Source: Streptococcus sp. LQJ-218
GTDB taxonomy: Bacteria > Bacillota > Bacilli > Lactobacillales > Streptococcaceae
Assembly (NCBI RefSeq): GCF_003428885.1
Contig: NZ_QQRU01000001.1
Location: forward strand, 98,289-162,288
Length of the DNA stretch: 64,000 nucleotides
Direction of reading: 5' to 3'
This document shows, piece by piece, positions 50,172-59,250 of this stretch (position 1 is its first letter; each line of letters starts with the position of its first letter). The position numbers were made by a program, and so were the translations under genes. The notes beneath the pieces are model-generated. The model was not told the DNA's origin. It saw nothing but the letters and a program-made list of their open reading frames with translations, and did not search any database.

Positions 50172-50180
50172 GGAGAAAAT

Positions 50181-50645
50181 ATGCCTCAGTTAGCGACGAT
50201 TTGCTACATTGATAATGGAAAAGAACTGCTCATGCTCCACCGTAATAAGAAACCCAATGATGTCCATGAAGGAAAATGGATTGGTGTGGGGGGTAAGCTA
50301 GAGCGAGGTGAGACTCCTCAGGAATGTGCAGTGCGTGAAATCCTCGAAGAAACGGGACTGAAAGCCAAGCCAGTTCTAAAAGGGGTGATCACTTTTCCTG
50401 AATTTACACCAGATTTAGACTGGTACACCTATGTTTTTAAGGTGACAGAGTTTGAGGGTGAATTGATTGACTGCAACGAGGGAACGCTAGAATGGGTTCC
50501 CTATGACGAGGTTTTGAGTAAGCCGACTTGGGAAGGTGACCATACCTTTGTTGGGTGGCTTTTAGAAGATAAACCCTTCTTTTCAGCCAAGTTTGTTTAT
50601 GATGGGGATAAATTGTTGGATACCCAAGTTGATTTCTATGAATAA
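50181..50645 (+). CDS. mutX: 8-oxo-dGTP diphosphatase MutX (Nudix)
   Basis: 154 residues. Nudix box GGKLERGETPQECAVREILEETGL is present at about residues 37-60 (key residues G37, E45, R52, E55, E56). It cleans 8-oxo-dGTP from the nucleotide pool. The order ung-mutX-pyrC is the pneumococcal one, and two DNA-repair genes on one transcript make sense together. Confidence 0.93.
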   Translation: MPQLATICYIDNGKELLMLHRNKKPNDVHEGKWIGVGGKLERGETPQECAVREILEETGLKAKPVLKGVITFPEFTPDLDWYTYVFKVTEFEGELIDCNEGTLEWVPYDEVLSKPTWEGDHTFVGWLLEDKPFFSAKFVYDGDKLLDTQVDFYE

Positions 50646-50657
50646 AGGAGAAAGCAG

Positions 50658-51929
50658 ATGCTACTAATCAAAAATGGTCGTGTAATGGATCCCAAGTCTG
50701 GTTTGGATCAAGTGTGTGATGTCTTGGTCCAAGATGGGAAAATTGTCAAAATTGCGCCTGAAATCAAAGAAGAAAGAGCAGAAATCATTGATGCTACTGG
50801 TCTGGTGGTTGCGCCTGGCTTGGTCGATATTCATGTTCATTTCCGTGAACCTGGTCAGACCCACAAGGAAGATATCCATACGGGTACCCTAGCAGCCGCT
50901 GCAGGTGGTTTTACAACAGTTGTCATGATGGCTAATACCAGTCCAACTATTTCAGACGTAGAGACTTTACAAGAAGTTCTCCAGTCTGCTGCCAAGGAAA
51001 AAATCAATGTTAAGACGGTTGCGACCATTACTAAGAATTTTAATGGCCAAGATTTGACTGATTTTAAGGCCCTCTTAGAAGCTGGTGCGGTTGGTTTCTC
51101 AGATGACGGTATTCCACTTGAAAGCAGTAAAGTGGTCAAGGAAGCCATGGAGGAAGCCAAAAAGCTTCATACCTTTATTAGCCTTCACGAGGAAGATCCA
51201 GGATTGAACGGTGTTCTTGGCTTTAACGAAAATATTGCTAAAGAACATTTCCATATCTGCGGTGCGACTGGGGTGGCTGAGTACGCTATGATGGCGCGTG
51301 ATGTCATGATTGCCTATGCAACCAAGTCCCATGTTCACATCCAGCATTTGTCTAAGGAGGAAAGTGTTAAAGTAGTGGAGTTTGCTCAGGTGCTAGGTGC
51401 GCAAGTCACAGCAGAAGTAGCGCCACAACATTTCTCTAAGACAGAAGCACTTCTTTTGACACAAGGAAGCAATGCCAAGATGAATCCACCGCTTCGTTTG
51501 GAATCAGACCGTCGTGCCGTTATCGAAGGCCTCAAATCAGGCGTTATCACTGTGATAGCGACTGACCACGCGCCTCACCATGCAGATGAGAAAAATGTAG
51601 AAGATATCACCAAAGCGCCATCTGGTATGACTGGCTTAGAAACCTCTCTTTCTCTTGGTTTGACTTATTTGGTAGATGCTGGCGAGCTAAGCTTGATGGA
51701 ATTGCTAGAAAAAATGACTTTTAATCCAGCTAAATTATATAACTTTGAAGCAGGTTACTTGGCTGAGAATGGTCCAGCAGACATCACTATTTTTGATGCT
51801 AAGGCTGACCGCCTTGTGGACTCCCATTTTGCTTCCAAAGCAGCTAATTCACCCTTCATCGGTGAAACCTTAAAAGGGCAGGTTAAATATACCATCTGTA
51901 AGGGACAAATTGTCTATCGGGCAGAGTAG
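50658..51929 (+). CDS. pyrC: Dihydroorotase
   Basis: 423 residues. Zinc amidohydrolase that closes carbamoyl-aspartate to dihydroorotate in pyrimidine synthesis. Metal site [10 protein letters not shown] (about residues 57-66), later HIQHLS and ATDHAPHH (the catalytic Asp) are clear. This is the long class I type usual in Firmicutes. It follows mutX by 12 nt. Confidence 0.95.
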   Translation: MLLIKNGRVMDPKSGLDQVCDVLVQDGKIVKIAPEIKEERAEIIDATGLVVAPGLVDIHVHFREPGQTHKEDIHTGTLAAAAGGFTTVVMMANTSPTISDVETLQEVLQSAAKEKINVKTVATITKNFNGQDLTDFKALLEAGAVGFSDDGIPLESSKVVKEAMEEAKKLHTFISLHEEDPGLNGVLGFNENIAKEHFHICGATGVAEYAMMARDVMIAYATKSHVHIQHLSKEESVKVVEFAQVLGAQVTAEVAPQHFSKTEALLLTQGSNAKMNPPLRLESDRRAVIEGLKSGVITVIATDHAPHHADEKNVEDITKAPSGMTGLETSLSLGLTYLVDAGELSLMELLEKMTFNPAKLYNFEAGYLAENGPADITIFDAKADRLVDSHFASKAANSPFIGETLKGQVKYTICKGQIVYRAE

Positions 51930-51939
51930 GAGCTTGATG

Positions 51940-52200
51940 ATGAATTATTTTCGTAAACTCAGAGATAGAAAACGGAAGTCCTATCATGGAATATTTTGTC
52001 CTGCTGCCAATCGTTCTAAAATTCAATATGAAACTAAGGAAAAAGCTGACCATGCCGTAGACTATGATAATGGTGGCTTGGTTAGGAGTTATTATTGCAA
52101 CGATTGTAATTGTTGGCACACGACTTCAAAAGCTAACAATCCGCCATTAAGTTTGAAAAAATACGGCTTAAAACTTTTTGGCTTGGATGAAAAGGAATAG
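51940..52200 (+). CDS. Small conserved protein with a cysteine/histidine motif
   Basis: 86 residues from the ATG at 51940 (AGGAG 7 nt upstream; the ATG at 51937 is the alternative). Basic N-terminus (NYFRKLRDRKRKSYHG), then FCPAANRSK and YYCNDCNCWHTTS, which could bind one metal ion. Function unknown. Wedged between pyrC and the MATE gene with gaps of 10-11 nt, so certainly co-transcribed. Confidence 0.75.
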   Translation: MNYFRKLRDRKRKSYHGIFCPAANRSKIQYETKEKADHAVDYDNGGLVRSYYCNDCNCWHTTSKANNPPLSLKKYGLKLFGLDEKE

Positions 52201-52211
52201 AAAGAGAAGGT

Positions 52212-53573
52212 ATGTACTCAACTCAACATCTCAAAGATAAAATTATCTTATTTTTAAAACTTTTCTTTCCAATATTGGTTTATCAATTTGCCAATTATTC
52301 TGCCTCCTTTGTTGATACGACTATGACAGGCCAATACAATACCATGGATTTGGCTGGTGTATCAATGGCAACCAGTATCTGGAATCCTTTCTTTACCTTT
52401 CTAACAGGGATTGTGTCAGCCTTGGTGCCTATCATTGGTCACCATCTTGGTCGGGGCAAAAAGGAAGAAGTGGCGTCTGATTTTTACCAATTTATCTATT
52501 TAGCCTTGGGTCTATCTGTGGTCTTGTTGGGGATGGTCCTTTTCTTAGCACCACCAGTCTTAAATCATATTGGACTAGAAGCACCAGTGGCAGCAATAGC
52601 AGTTCGTTATCTCCGGTTTCTATCTATTGGGATTATTCCCTTGTTGCTCTTTAGTGTCATTCGATCCTTGCTGGATTCGCTAGGGTTGACCAGACTGTCC
52701 ATGTATCTCATGCTTTTGTTACTTCCTCTCAATAGTGGATTTAACTATATTTTGATTTATGGGGCTTTTGGTGTTCCAGAACTGGGAGGTGCTGGTGCTG
52801 GTTTAGGTACTTCCTTAGCCTACTGGGTCCTGCTGGGAATTTCTGTTCTGGTTCTATTTAAACAGGAGAAGCTCAAAGCCTTACACCTTGAGAAACGAAT
52901 TCCGCTTAATATGGATAAAATCAAGGAAGGAGTTCGCTTAGGTCTTCCTATTGGGGGAACTGTCTTTGCAGAAGTGGCTATCTTTTCCGTGGTTGGCTTG
53001 ATTATGGCTAAGTTTTCTTCCTTGATTATCGCTAGTCACCAGTCAGCTATGAACTTTTCAAGTCTCATGTACGCCTTTCCTATGAGTATTTCATCGGCTA
53101 TGGCTATTGTCGTTTCCTATGAAGTGGGAGCTAAGCGATTTAATGATGCGAAAACTTATATTAGTTTAGGAAGATGGACGGCCCTCCTTTTTGCAGCCTT
53201 CACCTTATCTTTCCTTTACTTTTTTAGAGGAAATGTGGCCAGTCTTTATGGTAACGATCCAGAATTTATCGATTTGACAGCGCGCTTTTTGACTTATAGT
53301 CTTTTCTTCCAGTTAGCAGATACCTTTGCGGCACCGCTACAGGGAATTTTACGGGGTTATAAGGATACAGTTATTCCTTTTTACCTTGGTTTAGTTGGTT
53401 ATTGGGGTGTAGCAATCCCAGTGGCTATGGTATTTGATACCCTAACAGATTTTGGAGCTTATTCTTACTGGATCGGTTTGATTATTAGTCTGATAGTCAG
53501 TGGGGCGCTTTACCGGTGGCGTTTAACTGTGATTATGAAGAGATTTGAATCTTTAGAAAAAACTAAACCCTAA
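52212..53573 (+). CDS. MATE family efflux transporter
   Basis: 453 residues with 12 hydrophobic segments in two halves, the normal MATE size. FFPILVYQFANYSASFVDTTMTG at the N-terminus and PIGGTVFAEVAIFSV at the start of the second half are family-like. Cation-coupled export of drugs or metabolites; the substrate is unknown. Confidence 0.87.
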   Translation: MYSTQHLKDKIILFLKLFFPILVYQFANYSASFVDTTMTGQYNTMDLAGVSMATSIWNPFFTFLTGIVSALVPIIGHHLGRGKKEEVASDFYQFIYLALGLSVVLLGMVLFLAPPVLNHIGLEAPVAAIAVRYLRFLSIGIIPLLLFSVIRSLLDSLGLTRLSMYLMLLLLPLNSGFNYILIYGAFGVPELGGAGAGLGTSLAYWVLLGISVLVLFKQEKLKALHLEKRIPLNMDKIKEGVRLGLPIGGTVFAEVAIFSVVGLIMAKFSSLIIASHQSAMNFSSLMYAFPMSISSAMAIVVSYEVGAKRFNDAKTYISLGRWTALLFAAFTLSFLYFFRGNVASLYGNDPEFIDLTARFLTYSLFFQLADTFAAPLQGILRGYKDTVIPFYLGLVGYWGVAIPVAMVFDTLTDFGAYSYWIGLIISLIVSGALYRWRLTVIMKRFESLEKTKP

Positions 53574-53600
53574 AAAGTTTGTGAAAAAATATTCTTAATA

Positions 53601-53636
53601 AGAAAAACCCTTATTTTCATGGGGTTTTCTTTTTTA
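53601..53636 (+). terminator. Terminator of the ung-MATE operon
   Basis: AGAAAAACCC/GGGGTTTTCT stem followed by a T run. Confidence 0.75.
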
Positions 53637-53663
53637 TTTTGTGAAATTTTCTTTAGAAAAACT

Positions 53664-53692
53664 TTGACAGTATTTGCCAAAAGCGGTAAAAT
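53664..53692 (+). promoter_or_regulatory. Promoter of the pyruvate/acetoin dehydrogenase operon
   Basis: TTGACA (53664-53669), 17-nt spacer and TAAAAT (53687-53692), 34 nt before E1alpha. Confidence 0.75.
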
Positions 53693-53726
53693 AGTAATAT
53701 AAGAAGAAACTTAGAAAGGAAAGATT

Positions 53727-54695
53727 ATGTCAACTTTAGATAAAAATCTTTTGCTTGAGATGTTCCGTAAGATGGAAGAAATTCGTCGTATGGATTTAAA
53801 AATTGCTCAATTAGTAAAAAAAGGTAAAGTGCCAGGTATGACGCACTTTTCTGTCGGTGAGGAAGCTGCAAACGTGGGTGCTATGTTGGCTCTCAATCCA
53901 GATGATTTGATCACCTCAAACCACCGTGGTCATGGTCAAGCTATTGCCAAAGGAATTGACCTTAATGGGATGATGGCTGAAATTCTTGGTAAATACACTG
54001 GAACCTGTAAAGGGAAAGGTGGATCAATGCATATCGCCGACCTTGATGCTGGGAACCTTGGAGCCAATGGTATTGTAGGTGGTGGTATGGGGATTGCAGT
54101 AGGTGCAGCCCTTACTCAACAAATGAAAAACACTGGTAAGATTGTTGTCTGCTTCTTTGGAGATGGTGCGACCAACGAAGGTGTTTTCCACGAAGCAGTA
54201 AATATGGCTTCTATCTGGAACTTGCCAGTCATTTTCTATTGCATTAACAACGGTTATGGAATCTCTGCGGATATTAAGAAGATGACCAATGTGGAGCATA
54301 TCCATGAGCGTAGTGCTGCTTATGGTATTCCTGGTATGTTTATCGAAGATGGTAACAATGTCATCGATGTCTACGAAGGATTTAAGAAAGCAGTCGACCA
54401 TGTTCGTTCTGGTAAAGGTCCTGTCTTGATTGAAAGTGTGACTTACCGTTGGCTTGGTCACTCATCTTCAGACCCAGGTAAATATCGTACGCGTGAAGAA
54501 GTGGAATTGTGGAAACAAAAAGACCCAATCGAAAACCTCCGCAATTACCTTATTGAAAATAAGATTGCAAGTGCCGAAGAATTGGAAGAAATCCAAGCGC
54601 AAGTTAAGGAAGCAGTGGAAGCTTCTGTTAAATTCGCGGAAGAAAGTCCATTCCCGCCGCTTGAATCTGCATTCGAAGATATTTACGCAGACTAA
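53727..54695 (+). CDS. Pyruvate (acetoin) dehydrogenase E1 component alpha subunit
   Basis: 322 residues. Thiamine-diphosphate enzyme that decarboxylates the 2-oxo substrate. The ThDP motif GDGATNEGVFHEAVNMASIWNLPVIF-type block starts near residue 146 (GDG to NN), and the phosphorylation-loop-like YGISADIKKM and RWLGHSSSDPGKYR follow. Often annotated acoA (acetoin); in pneumococcus the complex acts as pyruvate dehydrogenase. First gene of the operon. Confidence 0.9.
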   Translation: MSTLDKNLLLEMFRKMEEIRRMDLKIAQLVKKGKVPGMTHFSVGEEAANVGAMLALNPDDLITSNHRGHGQAIAKGIDLNGMMAEILGKYTGTCKGKGGSMHIADLDAGNLGANGIVGGGMGIAVGAALTQQMKNTGKIVVCFFGDGATNEGVFHEAVNMASIWNLPVIFYCINNGYGISADIKKMTNVEHIHERSAAYGIPGMFIEDGNNVIDVYEGFKKAVDHVRSGKGPVLIESVTYRWLGHSSSDPGKYRTREEVELWKQKDPIENLRNYLIENKIASAEELEEIQAQVKEAVEASVKFAEESPFPPLESAFEDIYAD

Positions 54696-54711
54696 GGAGA
54701 AGTAGAGAAAT

Positions 54712-55704
54712 ATGGAAACAAAATTAATGTCTTTCCGCGATACCATTATCCTTGCAATGTCTGAGGAAATGCGTCGCGACGAAAATGTACTCTTGATGGG
54801 TGAAGATGTAGGTGTCTTCGGTGGAGACTTTGGTACATCTGTAGGTATGCTTGAAGAATTTGGACCAGATCGTGTTCGTGACTGTCCAATTTCTGAAGCT
54901 GCTATCTCAGGTGCAGCTGCTGGTGCAGCCATGACAGGACTACGTCCAATCGTTGATATGACTTTCATGGACTTTTCTGTTATTGCCATGGATAATATTG
55001 TTAACCAAGCAGCTAAAACTCGTTACATGTTTGGTGGTAAAGGTCAAGTTCCTATTACTATCCGTTGTGCCGCTGGTAATGGAGTAGGTTCTGCAGCCCA
55101 GCACTCACAATCATTGGAATCTTGGTTCACTCACATTCCTGGATTGAAAGTTGTTGCTCCGGGTACTCCGGCTGATATGAAGGGACTTCTTAAGTCTTCT
55201 ATCCGCGATAACAACCCAGTTATCATTCTTGAATACAAATCAGAATTTAACCAAAAAGGTGAAGTGCCAGTAGATCCTGACTATACAATTCCACTTGGCG
55301 TCGGTGAAATTAAACGCGAAGGAACGGATGTAACTGTAGTAACATACGGTAAAATGCTTCGTCGTGTTATGCAAGCAGCTGAAGAATTGGCTGAAGAAGG
55401 AATTTCAGTAGAGGTGGTAGACCCACGTACTTTGGTCCCACTTGATAAGGAAATTATTATTAACTCTGTCAAGAAAACAGGAAAAGTAGTTCTCGTCAAT
55501 GATGCACATAAAACAAGCGGCTATATCGGAGAGATTTCAGCTATTATTTCTGAATCAGAAGCATTTGACTACTTGGATGCACCAATCCGCCGTTGTGCAG
55601 GAGAAGATGTGCCAATGCCTTATGCACAAAACCTAGAAAATGCAATGATTCCAACAGTTGAAAGCATCAAAGATGCAATCCGTAAAACATATAACAAACA
55701 ATAA
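54712..55704 (+). CDS. Pyruvate (acetoin) dehydrogenase E1 component beta subunit
   Basis: 330 residues. Pairs with E1alpha to form the alpha2beta2 decarboxylase. Transketolase-type pyrimidine domain with LMGEDVGVFGGDFGTS (about residue 25) and ISEAAISGAAAGAAMTGLRP, then the C-terminal domain with EVVDPRTLVPLD. AGGAGAAG precedes the ATG 16 nt after the alpha gene. The next gene is 650 nt away, unusual inside this operon. Confidence 0.92.
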   Translation: METKLMSFRDTIILAMSEEMRRDENVLLMGEDVGVFGGDFGTSVGMLEEFGPDRVRDCPISEAAISGAAAGAAMTGLRPIVDMTFMDFSVIAMDNIVNQAAKTRYMFGGKGQVPITIRCAAGNGVGSAAQHSQSLESWFTHIPGLKVVAPGTPADMKGLLKSSIRDNNPVIILEYKSEFNQKGEVPVDPDYTIPLGVGEIKREGTDVTVVTYGKMLRRVMQAAEELAEEGISVEVVDPRTLVPLDKEIIINSVKKTGKVVLVNDAHKTSGYIGEISAIISESEAFDYLDAPIRRCAGEDVPMPYAQNLENAMIPTVESIKDAIRKTYNKQ

Positions 55705-55734
55705 TACATAATATAAATTATGTGAAAAACTTAT

Positions 55735-55898
55735 TTGAGATACGTTTTGTATCCAAGTAATTGATAGAGTTGCGACAGGAGAGAGTCGGGTCGATTTTAA
55801 TCGACGAACGACTTAGTAAGTCTACTAGGTTGACCGCCTAATAGCGGCAACCGTAGTAACTTGAGACACGTTTCGTGTCCAAGTTATTTGTAGAGTTG
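55735..55898 (+). repeat. Pair of 38-nt repeats with a covarying hairpin
   Basis: Copies at 55735-55772 and 55861-55898 both run from TTGAGA to TAGAGTTG. Each holds a hairpin: GATAC/GTATC in the first and GACAC/GTGTC in the second. The stem change is compensated on both sides. Between them is another hairpin, GTCGATT/AATCGAC (about 55789-55804). Confidence 0.7.
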
Positions 55899-55920
55899 AA
55901 CTCGGGCTAAAGTCTGTGTG

Positions 55921-56335
55921 AAAAAGATAAACTTTCCTAGAAACTAAAGTTTCTTCGTCAAGTTTTCTATTTTCACTGTGACTTTTTACGTCCTTAGTAT
56001 CATGTAATTGAATTCGGACGGAGGTTTGCGAAAAAAAGATAGATTTCCTTGTGTTCATGGAACACATCGTCAATCTCCTATTTTTTCATTGCCCTCTTCG
56101 TCCTTAATATCTTAGATTAGAGCACGGGCTAAAAGCTTGGAAAAAAGATAAATCTCCTTGGCTTCATCGAAGCCATCGTCGATTTCCTATTTTTCGGTCG
56201 CTTTTAAACGCCCTTTGCATCATGTAATTGAATTCGGACGGAGGTCTGCGAAAAAAAGATAGATTTCCTTGTGTTCATGGAACACATTGTCAATCTCCTA
56301 TTTTTTCATTGCCCTCTTCGTCCTTAATATCTTAG
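55921..56335 (+). repeat. Four imperfect copies of a terminator-like stem-loop repeat
   Basis: Copies centre on 55921-55973, 56031-56077, 56141-56194 and 56251-56297. Each has AAAAA-GATA on the left and CTATTTTT on the right, an outer helix and an inner hairpin. Inner stems: AGAAAC/GTTTCT, GTGTTC/GAACAC, GGCTTC/GAAGCC, GTGTTC/GAACAC. Copies 2 and 4 lie in 115-nt direct repeats (56001-56115 and 56221-56335, two mismatches). They resemble the small terminator-like repeats (SPRITE class) of pneumococcus, but I cannot confirm that. Confidence 0.75.
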
Positions 56336-56353
56336 TATAGAATAGGAGAGGTC

Positions 56354-57397
56354 ATGGCTGATGATAAGCTAAGAGCGACTCCTGCGGCTAGAAAATTAGC
56401 AGATGATTTAGGGATAAATCTCCACGATATTTCTGGCTCAGGCGCAAACGGTCGTGTCCACAAAGAAGACGTGGAATCATTTAAAGACACTAATGTGGTT
56501 CGCATTTCGCCACTTGCAAAACGAATTGCCCTTGAACATAACATTGCATGGCAGGAAATCCAAGGAACTGGTCATCGTGGTAAGATTATGAAGAAGGATG
56601 TTTTAGCTTTCCTTCCTGAAAATATCGAGAACGAAACAATCAAGTCACCTGCTCAAATCGAGAAAGTGGAGGAAGCTCTAGATAACGTAACACCTTATGG
56701 TGAAATCGAGCGTATTCCAATGACACCGATGCGTAAGGTTATTGCTCAACGTATGGTTGAGTCATACTTGACTGCCCCAACCTTTACGCTTAACTACGAT
56801 GTTGATATGTCTGAATTGCTTGCCCTTCGTAAAAAAGTTCTAGACCCAATCATGGAAGCAACTGGTAAGAAAATCACTGTTACAGATTTGCTTTCACTTG
56901 CCGTTGTTAAGACTCTTATGAAACATCCATACATCAACGCTTCATTGACAGAAGATGGCAAGACTATTATCACTCACAATTATGTCAACCTTGCAATGGC
57001 AGTTGGAATGGATAATGGATTGATGACACCAGTTGTTTATAACGCTGAAAAAATGAGCTTGTCTGAGTTGGTAGTTGCCTTTAAAGACGTTATTGGTCGT
57101 ACCTTGGACGGTAAATTAGCTCCTAGCGAATTACAAAATTCAACCTTCACCATCAGTAACTTGGGAATGTTTGGAGTTCAATCGTTTGGTCCAATCATCA
57201 ACCAACCGAACTCAGCAATCCTTGGGGTTAGCTCAACAGTTGAGAAACCTGTTGTAGTCAATGGTGAAATCGTTATTCGTCCAATTATGAGTCTTGGTTT
57301 GACAATTGACCACCGAGTCGTTGATGGAATGGCTGGTGCTAAGTTTATGAAAGACTTGAAAGCTTTGATTGAAAACCCAATCTCAATGTTGGTTTAG
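56354..57397 (+). CDS. Dihydrolipoamide acetyltransferase E2, without lipoyl domain
   Basis: 347 residues. Two peripheral-subunit-binding domains in a row (RATPAARKLADDLG through VHKEDV, about 7-42; and RISPLAKRIALEHN through KKDVLAFL, about 51-90), then the catalytic core with the active-site HRVVDG (about residue 317, DHRVVDGMAG). No N-terminal lipoyl domain; that is on E3 in this complex, as in pneumococcus. AGGAGAGG precedes the ATG, behind the repeat cluster. Confidence 0.92.
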   Translation: MADDKLRATPAARKLADDLGINLHDISGSGANGRVHKEDVESFKDTNVVRISPLAKRIALEHNIAWQEIQGTGHRGKIMKKDVLAFLPENIENETIKSPAQIEKVEEALDNVTPYGEIERIPMTPMRKVIAQRMVESYLTAPTFTLNYDVDMSELLALRKKVLDPIMEATGKKITVTDLLSLAVVKTLMKHPYINASLTEDGKTIITHNYVNLAMAVGMDNGLMTPVVYNAEKMSLSELVVAFKDVIGRTLDGKLAPSELQNSTFTISNLGMFGVQSFGPIINQPNSAILGVSSTVEKPVVVNGEIVIRPIMSLGLTIDHRVVDGMAGAKFMKDLKALIENPISMLV

Positions 57398-57436
57398 AGA
57401 ATTTATTTTTAGAAATATAGATAAAGGAAGTAAGAT

Positions 57437-59055
57437 ATGGCCTTAGAAGTAATTATGCCAAAAGCCGGCGTGGATATGACAGAAGGACAAATCGTCCAAT
57501 GGAATAAAAAAGTCGGAGAATTTGTAAAAGAAGGAGAGATCCTTTTGGAAATCATGACTGACAAAGTCAGTATGGAATTGGAAGCAGAAGAAGACGGTTA
57601 CTTGATCGCTATCCTCAAAGGTGACGGCGAGACGGTTCCTGTTACTGAAGTTATCGGATATCTTGGTGAAGAAGGGGAAAACATCCCATCTTCTGGAGCA
57701 GCTGCACCAGAAGCTAGCCCAGCACCTGTAGCAAGTGCTTCAAACGATGAAGGTAAGAGCGATGATGCTTATGATATCGTTGTTATTGGTGGTGGACCTG
57801 CTGGTTATGTATCTGCCATTAAAGCGGCTCAATTAGGTGGTAAGGTTGCTCTTGTTGAGAAATCTGAACTTGGTGGAACTTGTTTGAACCGTGGATGTAT
57901 CCCAACTAAGACTTACCTTCACAACGCTGAAATCATTGAAAATATCGGTCATGCTGCAAATCGTGGGATCGTGATTGAAAATCCTAATTTCACAGTTGAT
58001 ATGGACAAACTTTTAGAAACTAAATCTAAAGTTGTCAATACCCTTGTAGGTGGTGTTGCAGGACTTCTTCGTAGCTATGGAGTTGATGTTCATAAAGGTA
58101 TCGGTACGATTACTAAAGATAAGAATGTTTTGGTAAATGGTTCTGAATTGCTTGAAACCAAGAAAATCATCCTTGCTGGTGGTTCAAAAGTAAGCAAGAT
58201 CAACGTTCCTGGTATGGAATCATCTCTTGTGATGACTAGTGACGATATCCTTGAAATGAATGAAGTACCAGAAAGCCTCGTGATCATTGGTGGTGGAGTT
58301 GTCGGTATCGAGCTTGGTCAAGCCTTCATGACATTCGGTTCTAAAGTAACTGTTATCGAAATGATGGACCGTATTGTTCCAGCTATGGATACTGAAGTAT
58401 CTAAGAACCTTTCAAGGTTGAAGGAAAAGATGATATCATCGCGAATAAAGCCCTTCTTTCAATCGGTCGTGTTCCAGACCTTGAAGGTATCGGAGATGTT
58501 GAGTTTGAGTTAGACCGTGGCCGTATTAAGGTTAACGAATACATGGAAACTTCTGTTCCAGGTATTTATGCACCAGGTGATATTAACGGTACTAAGATGT
58601 TGGCTCACGCTGCCTTCCGTATGGGTGAAGTAGCAGCTGAAAATGCCCTTAAAGGAAATCACCATGTTGCTAAATTGAACTTGACTCCTGCGGCTATCTA
58701 CACACTTCCAGAAGTAGCAGCAGTTGGTTTGACTGAAGAGCAAGCTCGTGAGAAATACGATGTCCAAATAGGTAAATTCAACTTTGCTGCAAACGGACGT
58801 GCAATTGCATCAGATGCTGCTCAAGGATTTGTTAAAGTCATTGCAGATAAGAAATATGGTGAAATACTTGGTGTTCACATCATTGGCCCTGCAGCTGCAG
58901 AATTGATCAACGAAGCGTCAAGCATCATCGAAATGGAAATCACTGTTGAAGAAATGCTTAAGACAATTCATGGACACCCAACATACTCTGAAGTTATGTA
59001 CGAAGCATTCGCGGATGTTCTTGGAATGGCTATTCATTCACCTAAGAAAAAATAA
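57437..59055 (+). pseudogene. Dihydrolipoamide dehydrogenase E3 (lipoyl-E3 fusion), broken by an internal deletion
   Basis: Frame 1 (57437-58513) encodes the lipoyl domain (1-80, lipoyl Lys K43 in TDKVSME), the FAD motif GGGPAGY, the redox disulfide GGTCLNRGC and the NAD motif GGGVVG. It then runs into 33 unrelated codons from about 58412. The true continuation (VEGKDDII through the C-terminus, ending IHSPKKK at 59055) is in another frame. The parts add up to 325 + 213 residues; with the intact protein at about 567, some 85 nt are missing at 58411-58414. The active-site HGHPTY region is therefore not joined to the FAD domain. Confidence 0.85.
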
Positions 59056-59071
59056 ACAAGTCTCTCAATAA

Positions 59072-59205
59072 AATTTTCTTAAAGTAGTACGGACGGTAGC
59101 GACCTCTATTAGAGTTTCATGCCTAAAAATTGAGTCTTTTATCTCAATTTTTCCGAGAAATGTAACGATGACACGTTACATTTCTTTTTACTACTTTAGA
59201 AAATT
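59072..59205 (+). repeat. Large nested stem-loop element before lplA
   Basis: An outer helix of 17 bp with one bulge (59072-59089 with 59189-59205) encloses two perfect hairpins: AAAAATTGAG/CTCAATTTTT (59125-59152) and GAAATGTAACG/CGTTACATTTC (59157-59184). The rest of the left arm contains CGGACGG, also found in the repeats at 56.0-56.3 kb. Class unknown; it is too elaborate for a plain terminator. Confidence 0.7.
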
Positions 59206-59250
59206 GGATTGCTATGAACAGATTTTAAAAACTAGATTTTTGGAAATACT

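Noticed and set aside
54468-54989. 173-codon minus-strand open frame across the E1alpha/E1beta border
   Set aside because: Antisense to two conserved genes; its Ser/Pro-rich product is the reflection of their codons.
55921-56335. CRISPR array
   Set aside because: The units are long, structured and imperfect, with no spacers of constant length and no cas genes.
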